Assembly (NCBI GenBank): GCA_027061855.1
Contig: JAMOVT010000020.1
Span: 1-55,335, forward strand
Reading direction: 5' to 3'
Origin: Flavobacteriales bacterium
GTDB taxonomy: Bacteria; Bacteroidota; Bacteroidia; Flavobacteriales; Flavobacteriaceae
Length of the DNA: 55,335 nt
Shown: positions 33,564-40,114 of the stretch, piece by piece
Layout: every line of letters begins with the position of its first letter
Numbering within the stretch: the stretch's first letter is position 1
Translations under genes and position numbers: made by a program
The notes under the pieces: model-generated
Database searches by the model: none
What the model was told of the DNA's origin: nothing
What the model saw: the letters and a program-made list of their open reading frames with translations, nothing else

Positions 33564-34613
33564 TTAATGAACTAATTCGGCTTTTTCTACCGGATAATTA
33601 TGGATGGCTTTTTTTGTAAACGGATGCCATTTCTTTTCCACTAATTTTTTATGCATAAAGCTGTTTGCTCCATATTTCAGAACACGTGCATCATATCCAA
33701 GTGTATTTAAAAAAGAAGAAACAAAACTGGCATGTTGACCCGTATAACAATACACTACAATAGGTTTGTCTGTTGGTAAAGTGTTCAAATAGGTTTTGGT
33801 GGATAAGGATTTTTTTGGGGTATATTGGACAGCTCCCGGGATATGTCCTTCTAAATATTGCTCTTTAGGCCAATAATTAATGATATAATATTTATCCGGA
33901 TTGGCAAATACTTCATCCGCAGAAACCAAACGTGATTTAAAAGGATCATCCAAGGCTCTTTGGGCTTGTATCAGAAGAATTTGTTTCGGATCTTTTTCTC
34001 CCGTATATATAACCGGATACTCTCCCGGTGCTCTTTTGGGATTTTCTTTGGTTTCCAACTTATCCAGATATTTGTCCGAAATGTTTTTTAACCAAGCTTT
34101 TTTAGCATCTTTCAAATCCCATGAACTCATACCGAATTTCATTGCATACACATTATCATATCCCAGAAGATTCATGATTCCGGCCCCATAGCTTGCCGAT
34201 TGTCCCGAATAACAAACCAAGGCTATTTTATCATAATCTTGCGGATTAATTTGATTTTGAAAATAATTAATCAAATCATAAAATTTAACGTTTTTAGCTC
34301 CTTTGATATGGCCTTCCTCATAATCGGCCGGCTTTCTCAAATCGAGTACTAAAAAGGCCGGATTATCCAAATTTTCTTTCACTTTGTCTGCAGAAATCAT
34401 TGCAGGAACATATGGACTATTGATAAAATCTCCGTTTTGTTCGAGATAGGAAACCAATAAAGCAAATTCATCCGGTTTTTGTTCTTCTTGGACTTTTTGA
34501 ACTTCATTTTGAGTGGTTTCTTTTTTTTGTTTGTCAGGATTGTTTCTACAACTTATAAATAAGAAGTTGAGTGATAATAGGAATAAAAAATAAATTTTTA
34601 AGGAGGTTCTCAT
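33564..34613 (-). CDS. Two-domain rhodanese lipoprotein without the GGCG arm (first gene of the sulfur locus)
   Basis: A 349-residue lipoprotein: lipobox FISC with lipidated C22, then a Gln/Glu/Lys-rich spacer. Rhodanese domain 1 (about 70-165) has LDLRKPADYEEGHIKGAKNV and active loop CYSGQS (C134); domain 2 (about 225-325) has EGHIPGAVQYTPKKSL and active loop CYTGQH (C289). These are its only cysteines. It aligns end to end with the protein at 24548-25726 (both have INS..P in the N-terminal region, RKP..YE.GHI.GA.NV, and QYTP), but stops at YPVEKAELVH instead of carrying the KPSKPIV...GGCG tail. A Sud-like polysulfide-binding and transfer role in the periplasm is the best guess: Sud of Wolinella is a periplasmic rhodanese that serves PsrA. 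Possible Crp/Fnr-type sites lie upstream. Confidence 0.82.
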   Translation of the reverse strand: MRTSLKIYFLFLLSLNFLFISCRNNPDKQKKETTQNEVQKVQEEQKPDEFALLVSYLEQNGDFINSPYVPAMISADKVKENLDNPAFLVLDLRKPADYEEGHIKGAKNVKFYDLINYFQNQINPQDYDKIALVCYSGQSASYGAGIMNLLGYDNVYAMKFGMSSWDLKDAKKAWLKNISDKYLDKLETKENPKRAPGEYPVIYTGEKDPKQILLIQAQRALDDPFKSRLVSADEVFANPDKYYIINYWPKEQYLEGHIPGAVQYTPKKSLSTKTYLNTLPTDKPIVVYCYTGQHASFVSSFLNTLGYDARVLKYGANSFMHKKLVEKKWHPFTKKAIHNYPVEKAELVH

Positions 34614-34684
34614 TGTTATTGATTTTAATTGGGTTTAAATTCATTACAAATTAAAACACCGGTAGAATGAGAATTCCTGATTTA

Positions 34685-34700
34685 TGTCACTTATGTTACA
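34685..34700. promoter_or_regulatory. Crp/Fnr-like palindrome 1 upstream of the sulfur locus
   Basis: TGTCA-CTTATG-TTACA fits TGTnA-N6-TnACA. It lies 72 nt upstream of ATG 34613. A weak -7 candidate (TTAATTTG on the minus strand, 34655-34648) lies between. Confidence 0.45.
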
Positions 34701-34735
34701 AAAGAATTAGACGAGCGCAATCTAAAAATCATTTT

Positions 34736-34751
34736 TGTAACAATTATCACA
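34736..34751. promoter_or_regulatory. Crp/Fnr-like palindrome 2 upstream of the sulfur locus
   Basis: TGTAA-CAATTA-TCACA fits TGTnA-N6-TnACA, 51 nt (centre to centre) from palindrome 1, about five helical turns. Control by a Crp/Fnr-family regulator is inferred. Confidence 0.45.
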
Positions 34752-34780
34752 ATTAAATGAATTTTTAAAAAAATAGATAA

Positions 34781-34810
34781 AAAAAAAGCCCGGTTCTATA
34801 CCGGGCAAAA
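34781..34810 (-). terminator. Terminator of the PLP enzyme gene
   Basis: Six-pair GC stem GCCCGG / CCGGGC (34788-34793, 34801-34806), seven-base loop; on the minus strand it is followed by a run of seven T. It insulates the sulfur locus from the gene upstream. Confidence 0.85.
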
Positions 34811-34830
34811 AAAATTAAAATACATTAAAT

Positions 34831-36057
34831 TTAAATCATCTGCTTATCAAAATAACCCACTTCTTGAAGCGTTTGTTTAATTTTTTGGTAAGTTTTTTCA
34901 ATATCAAAGTCCAAACCGACTGACATTCTGATCAATCCTTCTGACAATCCCATGGCTTCTTGTTCTTCGGGGGGAACTTCACTGGAAGTTCCTTTTCCGG
35001 GAGCATTGAATAAGGTCTTGTAAAAACCCAGGCTTACGGCCAAATAACCCACTCCTTTTTCTTGCAATTTTTCCATAAAACGAGTAGCCTTTTCACCCGT
35101 TTGCAAGTCGAGAGTAATCATTCCGCCATAGCCGAATTCGGGATTCATCATTCGGGTGAATAATTCATGTTGAGGATGAGACGCTAAGCCGGGATATTTT
35201 ACTTTCACTCCGTCTTTTTCCAACTGTTCTGCAAGGTATTGGGCATTCTGACTATGCTTTAGCATACGAATGGGAAGTGTCCGCAAGTTTTTTAATATTT
35301 GTGCGGAACGCAAACTATCCATAACAGGGCCCAAAAGCATACTTGATCCGTCATTTACATTTTTCAAATCATTGATAAATTCATTTGTACTGCAAATTAC
35401 TCCGCCAACAGTATCATTCATCCCGTTTATAAATTTAGTCAAACTATGGATTACTACATCAGCCCCGCTATTAGCAGGTGTGAAAATTAACGGAGTAAAA
35501 GTATTGTCCACTACCAATTTTATATTATGTTTTTTTGCAATCCTGGAAAGTCCTTCAATATCTGCCACTTCAAGCAAGGGGTTACTCAATACCTCTGCAT
35601 AAATAAGTTTTGTGTTGGGTTGTATAGCTGCTTCTACTTTCTCTAAATCAGTTATATCCACAAAGGAAGTATTTATATTGAATTTAGGTAAATAATTTTT
35701 CAAAAAAGCATAGGTTCCACCATAAATAGTGCGTGCGGAAACTATATGATCTCCGGCACCGGCCAATTGTAATATAACAGGGGTAATTGCCCCCATTCCG
35801 GAGGCGGCTACATTGGCACTTTCGGTATTTTCCATTTGAGATAAAGCCAAAGCCAAATAATGATTACTGGGACTCGTATGTCGTGAATAAAGATAACACC
35901 CGTCTGTATTTCCTTCAAAAGTATCCAACATGGTTTTAGCTTTCAAAAAGGTATAGGTAGCCGAATCGGAGATAGAGGGATTGACCCCTCCGAATTCTCC
36001 AAAAAATTGCACATCTTGTATGGCTTGTGCCGGATTGAATTTATTTTTTTTATCCAT
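34831..36057 (-). CDS. Cys/Met-metabolism PLP enzyme (cystathionine gamma-synthase/lyase or methionine gamma-lyase family)
   Basis: A 408-residue fold-type I PLP enzyme of the trans-sulfuration family. The PLP lysine is K208 in SLTKFINGMND; ASGMGAI (85-91) and TIYGGTYAF (110-118) are cofactor and substrate contacts; YLYSRHTSPSN is the family N-terminal motif. True methionine gamma-lyases carry a cysteine in the segment corresponding to YGGTYAF; here it is glycine, so I do not assign that activity. It could make H2S, cystathionine or homocysteine. It lies just upstream of the sulfur locus on the same strand, but a strong terminator separates them. Confidence 0.75.
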   Translation of the reverse strand: MDKKNKFNPAQAIQDVQFFGEFGGVNPSISDSATYTFLKAKTMLDTFEGNTDGCYLYSRHTSPSNHYLALALSQMENTESANVAASGMGAITPVILQLAGAGDHIVSARTIYGGTYAFLKNYLPKFNINTSFVDITDLEKVEAAIQPNTKLIYAEVLSNPLLEVADIEGLSRIAKKHNIKLVVDNTFTPLIFTPANSGADVVIHSLTKFINGMNDTVGGVICSTNEFINDLKNVNDGSSMLLGPVMDSLRSAQILKNLRTLPIRMLKHSQNAQYLAEQLEKDGVKVKYPGLASHPQHELFTRMMNPEFGYGGMITLDLQTGEKATRFMEKLQEKGVGYLAVSLGFYKTLFNAPGKGTSSEVPPEEQEAMGLSEGLIRMSVGLDFDIEKTYQKIKQTLQEVGYFDKQMI

Positions 36058-36131
36058 GATTGTTGTTTTTTTAAATCTTTGGTAAATTTAATTAATTTTT
36101 ATCACTAATAAAAGACATTTTCTCATTTTCA

Positions 36132-37370
36132 TTATTTCATTTTCAAAGAGGTCGTCTTTCCATAACCGATTACTTCAGTATATCGCTTGCCGGGTGCATG
36201 ATAATAAACAATCAATTCGTAAGTATTTTCAGTCTCGGAAAAATTTCCTTCAATAGGCACAAAAGAAAATTTTCCATTTTTTTCAGTTAGATATAAATAC
36301 TCGTAATAACCTTGTTTCAAAAGCAATACGGCTTCATAGAAACCCGTATCGGGATTATATTTTAACCGGTTATTTTCATTCGTTTGATAATTATTAAAAT
36401 CGCCGGTGACATATATTTTTTCTTTTTCATCGACTGCTGCATTGAAGTTGAAATGAACATAGACATAATCGGCTTCTGTATGGGTGTCATCTTCCGCTTG
36501 TACCGAGTTAATATAATAGCATCCGTCTGCATCTTCATAAAATAAATAGCGCAACCGGGGGGTGTCAGGATATACATAAAAATCATAGAGATTTTCTATT
36601 CTCTCTCTTTTCACAATATTATAATTCGTGCCACGAAGATCTTTGGTTTCAAAACGCCGGTATTCATTAAGTCCGTCAAATAAAGCTTTCTTTGAATCTC
36701 TATAAATCCACTTACTCCCTTGATAATAGGTAGGAGAATGAAAAGTTTTTACTTCTTGCCATTTTTTATTCTGAATTAAAATCAAGGTTAAATTAGAAGA
36801 TTCATTTTGTATATTGAAACTGCCGGGATATAAATATAAATCGATTTGTTGTTTTTCTCTTGAAACAGAGACATCATCCGGCCATCTGACCTGAATTCCC
36901 GTTTCTATTTTCTTTTCATATAAAACAACAGCCTTGGAAAAAATAATTTCATCATTATCATTTAAAATTTGAATGATATAATTACCGGACAATAAAATAC
37001 GGGTATTTTCATTGGGAAAAGAAACGGAATAATGCATATAGGATTGCAAAGTTCCCGTTGATTGTTTCATATCGGTTATTATATCGGAATCATACCCGTC
37101 TATATATTCCGACACTTGCAAAGCCGTGGGTTTCCAATGCTCATCGAAGCGGAGAATTTTATAATAGTAATCTTTCTCGTCGGCTTGTAAATCGTCAAAA
37201 GAAAGTTGAAATGTCCGGTTTAATTCGATTATATTCGAATAAAAAGGACGTTGAAAATTATCAATAGAAGCCGTTTTGATATAATAGGGAGGTGATTTTA
37301 GCTGTTCGGTTAATTGTCCCGAGGCAAAAAAAGTTACTGAAATAAACAGAAAAGATAAAATTTGGCGCAT
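36132..37370 (-). CDS. DUF5103 protein, T9SS plug-family
   Basis: A 412-residue secreted beta-rich protein with signal peptide ending at ASGQ (about residue 19). It matches the DUF5103 architecture of Flavobacteriia: PPYYIKTASIDN near the start of the mature protein, LNRTFQLSFDDLQADEKDYYYKI, a middle beta-sandwich, and a C-terminal carbohydrate-binding-like beta domain (IYVTGDFNNYQTNENNRLKY). In F. johnsoniae a protein of this family plugs the type IX secretion translocon SprA when cargo is absent (known). The assignment rests on recalled family resemblance. It is leftward, divergent from the DUF4271 gene. Confidence 0.72.
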   Translation of the reverse strand: MRQILSFLFISVTFFASGQLTEQLKSPPYYIKTASIDNFQRPFYSNIIELNRTFQLSFDDLQADEKDYYYKILRFDEHWKPTALQVSEYIDGYDSDIITDMKQSTGTLQSYMHYSVSFPNENTRILLSGNYIIQILNDNDEIIFSKAVVLYEKKIETGIQVRWPDDVSVSREKQQIDLYLYPGSFNIQNESSNLTLILIQNKKWQEVKTFHSPTYYQGSKWIYRDSKKALFDGLNEYRRFETKDLRGTNYNIVKRERIENLYDFYVYPDTPRLRYLFYEDADGCYYINSVQAEDDTHTEADYVYVHFNFNAAVDEKEKIYVTGDFNNYQTNENNRLKYNPDTGFYEAVLLLKQGYYEYLYLTEKNGKFSFVPIEGNFSETENTYELIVYYHAPGKRYTEVIGYGKTTSLKMK

Positions 37371-37416
37371 ACTTTTTAAAGTAAAGATAAAAAGGAATTT
37401 TTATATGGCATAAAAA

Positions 37417-37439
37417 GGCCGGCTTTTTTCAAACCGGCC
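37417..37439. other. Hairpin in a divergent intergenic region
   Basis: Stem GGCCGG / CCGGCC (37417-37422, 37434-37439) with a T-rich 11-base loop. Minus-strand reading is followed by TTTTTA, so it looks like a leftward terminator, yet both flanking genes point away and no leftward gene ends here. Confidence 0.5.
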
Positions 37440-37574
37440 CTTTCAATTAACAACACAAATAAAACAATGAAATATGAATATTTTCACTTTCAATACAAAT
37501 ATAAGGGCTTTGCAAAACTAAATAACTGAAAATGTATAAAAGGTAGCTTTCAATAGATAAAAAGAAGAAGCTGT

Positions 37575-37608
37575 TTGATGAAAGGTTGGTAAAAAAATTG
37601 CATCTTTG
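37575..37608 (+). promoter_or_regulatory. Possible promoter of DUF4271-hemD
   Basis: TTG (37575-37577), 23 nt, CATCTTTG (37601-37608), one mismatch to TAnnTTTG. It lies 16 nt before ATG 37625. Confidence 0.35.
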
Positions 37609-37624
37609 TAAAATATTAAGGAAT

Positions 37625-38296
37625 ATGGAAATCAATTACAAGTTTTTGGAAACGGGAGCCAAACAAGATGAACTGCTCGTATCTATTCTTGTTACTGTAA
37701 TTTTATTACTTATTTTAAGTTTACGTTTTTTCTATCATAAAAGATATATTCTAAATATTTACAAGCCCAATGTTTATATGTTTGAATATGAAGCAAAACA
37801 AAAAAATTATTTTTCTTTTTATGCAATTATAGGAAGTATAGTCAATTATTTAATAATTTTTTTTCTGTTGTTTGGAATAGTGCTGCATATTAAGCAAGGA
37901 AAAATTTCACTTGAAAATTTAATTATACTCGTAAAACTTAGCCTCATTCTTATGATTTATAAAATTTTATCTGATTTTATATTTAGCCTTTCAATAAAGA
38001 AAACTATTTTATTTCCTAACCTACGTTTTTTAAGAACTTCCTTTGAAAATCATCTATACTTTTTCCTTTTCTTAATGGGTTTTCTGATGTTTTTTTATTC
38101 ATTTGACAATAAGATTCTATTCATATTAAACATTCTGATACTATTCTTCTTTTTGATTTACAGCTTTGCTAATTTTTACATTATTCTTACCAAACATTTA
38201 CGATTGAAAAGTTCAAAAATTATTTTGTATCTTTGCATTTCAGAAATTTTACCTGTAATCTTCATCATTTACGGGCTAAGTTTTCAAATAATATGA
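37625..38296 (+). CDS. DUF4271 polytopic membrane protein
   Basis: A 224-residue inner membrane protein with about six hydrophobic helices and short basic loops (LRFFYHKRY; LTKHLRLKSSK). It resembles the DUF4271 family, restricted to Bacteroidota and commonly found next to hemD. ATG 37625 was chosen; the longer frame to 37586 would overlap the promoter. Its stop overlaps the hemD ATG by 4 nt (ATGA), so the two are translationally coupled. Function is unknown. Confidence 0.75.
   Translation: MEINYKFLETGAKQDELLVSILVTVILLLILSLRFFYHKRYILNIYKPNVYMFEYEAKQKNYFSFYAIIGSIVNYLIIFFLLFGIVLHIKQGKISLENLIILVKLSLILMIYKILSDFIFSLSIKKTILFPNLRFLRTSFENHLYFFLFLMGFLMFFYSFDNKILFILNILILFFFLIYSFANFYIILTKHLRLKSSKIILYLCISEILPVIFIIYGLSFQII
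38204..38235 (+). promoter_or_regulatory. Possible internal promoter of hemD
   Basis: TTG (38204-38206), 21 nt, TATCTTTG (38228-38235), inside the 3' end of the DUF4271 gene and 57 nt before ATG 38293. Confidence 0.45.
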
Positions 38297-39066
38297 GCGA
38301 AAAAATACTTACTCCAAAGAAAAAAGTCAAAACCATATTGGTCTCCCAACCAGAGCCAAGTTCCGAAAACTCTCCTTATATAGCTCTTGCAGAAAATGAA
38401 AAGGTGAAAATTGAATTTCGCCCGTTCATCCATGTGGAAGGTGCTACGGCCAAAGATATCCGGAAACAGAAAATCAATTTGAATGAATTTGATGCAATTA
38501 TTTTCACGAGCCGGAATGCAATTGATCACTTCTTCCGATTGGCCGAAGAAATGAGATATACGGTACCGAATACCATGCGTTATTATTGTCAATCCGAAGC
38601 GATTGCATTGTATTTACAACGCTATATCGTATATCGTAAAAGAAAAATTTCCTATGGCAACAAAACCATTCCGGACTTAATCAATATTATCAAAAAAAAT
38701 CCCGAAGGACGTTTTTTACTTCCTTCGTCCGATAAGTTAAAACCTGCGATTCCAAAAGCTCTTGATGAACTCGGGATCAATTGGAAAGCTGCTACTTTTT
38801 TCAAAACTTGTATCAGCGATTTATCCGATTTAAAAGATGTCTATTATGATATTTTGGTTTTTTACAGCCCTTCGGGAATAGAATCTTTGTTTCATAATTT
38901 TCCTGACTTCAAACAAAATGATACACGTATTGCCTGTTATGGAAAATCCACTATCGAAGCGGCAAAAAAACGCGGATTACGTGTTGATATTCAGGCTCCT
39001 ACACCCGAAACACCATCAATGACAATGGCCCTGCAAAAATATATCCGGGAAGCTAATAAAAAATAA
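38293..39066 (+). CDS. hemD: Uroporphyrinogen-III synthase
   Basis: Cytoplasmic haem/sirohaem pathway enzyme that cyclises hydroxymethylbilane with inversion of ring D. The family is poorly conserved, but the two-lobed pattern is visible: ILVSQPEPSSENSPYIALAE at the N-terminus, NEFDAIIFTSRNAIDHFF (the F-T-S-x-N-A/G loop), DILVFYSPSGIESLF in the second lobe, and IACYGKSTIEAAKKRGLRV near the end. At 258 residues the length is normal. ATG 38293 overlaps the DUF4271 stop. Haem supply would fit the cytochrome c maturation protein at the left end of the window. Confidence 0.85.
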   Translation: MSEKILTPKKKVKTILVSQPEPSSENSPYIALAENEKVKIEFRPFIHVEGATAKDIRKQKINLNEFDAIIFTSRNAIDHFFRLAEEMRYTVPNTMRYYCQSEAIALYLQRYIVYRKRKISYGNKTIPDLINIIKKNPEGRFLLPSSDKLKPAIPKALDELGINWKAATFFKTCISDLSDLKDVYYDILVFYSPSGIESLFHNFPDFKQNDTRIACYGKSTIEAAKKRGLRVDIQAPTPETPSMTMALQKYIREANKK

Positions 39067-39075
39067 TATATTTCA

Positions 39076-39083
39076 TAACTTTG
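39076..39083 (+). promoter_or_regulatory. -7 box of the adenosyltransferase gene
   Basis: TAACTTTG, matching TAnnTTTG, 16 nt before ATG 39100. Confidence 0.4.
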
Positions 39084-39099
39084 GGGCAAAATCCCAAAC

Positions 39100-39666
39100 A
39101 TGAAAATATATACCAAAACAGGCGATAAAGGAACCACGGCCCTAATAGGAGGTACTCGCGTTCCTAAACATGATTTACGTATAGAAGCCTATGGAACCGT
39201 CGATGAATTAAACTCATTTCTCGGACTTTTACGTGATAAAGCAGAAGATGAAGAAATTCAAAAATTTATCTTACGTATACAAAATGATTTATTCAATTTG
39301 GGAGCCTTTCTCGCATTGGACCCCGAGAAAAAAACAATGGCAAACAGGCAAAAACGGCTAAACCTTCCCTCTGTTAATGAGGAAAACATTCAGGTATTGG
39401 AACAAGAAATAGATAGAATGAACGATGAGCTTCCACCTATGACACATTTTATCCTTCCCGGAGGAAATGAAACGGTCTCTACCTGTCATATTTGCCGTAG
39501 TATTGCTCGTAGAGCAGAGCGCCGAACCACTGCTCTTTCGGAAATTTCAGAGGTAGACCCCCTTTTAATTAAATATCTCAATCGTTTGTCCGATTATTTG
39601 TTTGTATTGGCACGAAAATTGAGTAAAGATTTGCAAATCGAAGAAATTAAATGGGAAGGAAAATAA
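39100..39666 (+). CDS. PduO-type ATP:cob(I)alamin adenosyltransferase
   Basis: Transfers the adenosyl group of ATP to cob(I)alamin to make coenzyme B12. Motifs: the ATP loop KIYTKTGDKGTTALIGGTRV at the N-terminus, YGTVDELNSFLG, FILPGGNETVSTCHICRSIA with RRAER, and DYLFVLARKLS at the C-terminus. The 188 residues are complete. Adenosylcobalamin users (for example methylmalonyl-CoA mutase) are not in the window. No B12 riboswitch is visible upstream. Confidence 0.92.
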   Translation: MKIYTKTGDKGTTALIGGTRVPKHDLRIEAYGTVDELNSFLGLLRDKAEDEEIQKFILRIQNDLFNLGAFLALDPEKKTMANRQKRLNLPSVNEENIQVLEQEIDRMNDELPPMTHFILPGGNETVSTCHICRSIARRAERRTTALSEISEVDPLLIKYLNRLSDYLFVLARKLSKDLQIEEIKWEGK

Positions 39667-39734
39667 AAAAAATTATGCATTCGATTATATTTTAACAACA
39701 TTTAAAATAACTTCAAAAAAGCACCTAAAACATT

Positions 39735-39763
39735 TTGCTATATAAAAAATTATTTTATTTTTG
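39735..39763 (+). promoter_or_regulatory. Promoter of the DUF2795 gene
   Basis: TTG (39735-39737), 18 nt, TATTTTTG (39756-39763), a full Bacteroidota match, 23 nt before ATG 39787. Confidence 0.7.
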
Positions 39764-39786
39764 CAAACTATTAAAACGATTAAATT

Positions 39787-40008
39787 ATGTATTGGACATT
39801 AGAATTAGCTTCTTATTTGAGTGACGCCCCTTGGCCGGCGACAAAAGATGAACTGATAGATTATGCTATCAGAACGGGAGCTCCTTTAGAAGTGGTAGAG
39901 AATTTGCAAGAAATTGAAGAAGAAGAGGAAATATTTGAATCGATCCAGGACATATGGCCCGATTATCCGACGGAGGAGGATTTCTTTTGGAATGAAGACG
40001 AATATTAA
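39787..40008 (+). CDS. DUF2795 small acidic protein
   Basis: A 73-residue, strongly acidic, soluble protein (LASYLSDAPWPATKDELIDY at the start; a Glu-rich stretch EIEEEEEIFESIQD in the middle). It matches the DUF2795 helical family found across Bacteroidota. It has its own strong promoter and a perfect terminator, so it is a well-defined monocistronic gene, probably highly expressed. Function is unknown. Confidence 0.82.
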   Translation: MYWTLELASYLSDAPWPATKDELIDYAIRTGAPLEVVENLQEIEEEEEIFESIQDIWPDYPTEEDFFWNEDEY

Positions 40009-40020
40009 AACAATATACAA

Positions 40021-40046
40021 AAGCCTCCCTCCCGGAGGCTTTTTTA
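40021..40046 (+). terminator. Terminator of the DUF2795 gene
   Basis: Eight-pair stem AAGCCTCC / GGAGGCTT (40021-40028, 40034-40041), five-base loop, T run. Confidence 0.88.
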
Positions 40047-40086
40047 AACTACTTGTTAAAAGCTTTTTATTGGGTTAATAAACTCT

Positions 40087-40094
40087 TATCTTTG
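40087..40094 (+). promoter_or_regulatory. -7 box of uvrA
   Basis: TATCTTTG, matching TAnnTTTG, 20 nt before ATG 40115. The nearest TTG (40070-40072) is only 14 nt away, too close for consensus. Confidence 0.45.
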
Positions 40095-40114
40095 CCCATT
40101 AATTCACTTTCCAA

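Noticed and set aside
24548-34613. The locus as a classical Sox thiosulfate oxidation cluster
   Set aside because: No SoxAX, SoxB, SoxCD or SoxZ homologue is present; only the tail motif resembles SoxY.
37447-37635. Leftward 62-codon frame in the DUF5103/DUF4271 gap
   Set aside because: Low-complexity Phe/Ser/Leu sequence overlapping the DUF4271 start; no supporting signal, although the nearby hairpin leaves a small RNA possible.
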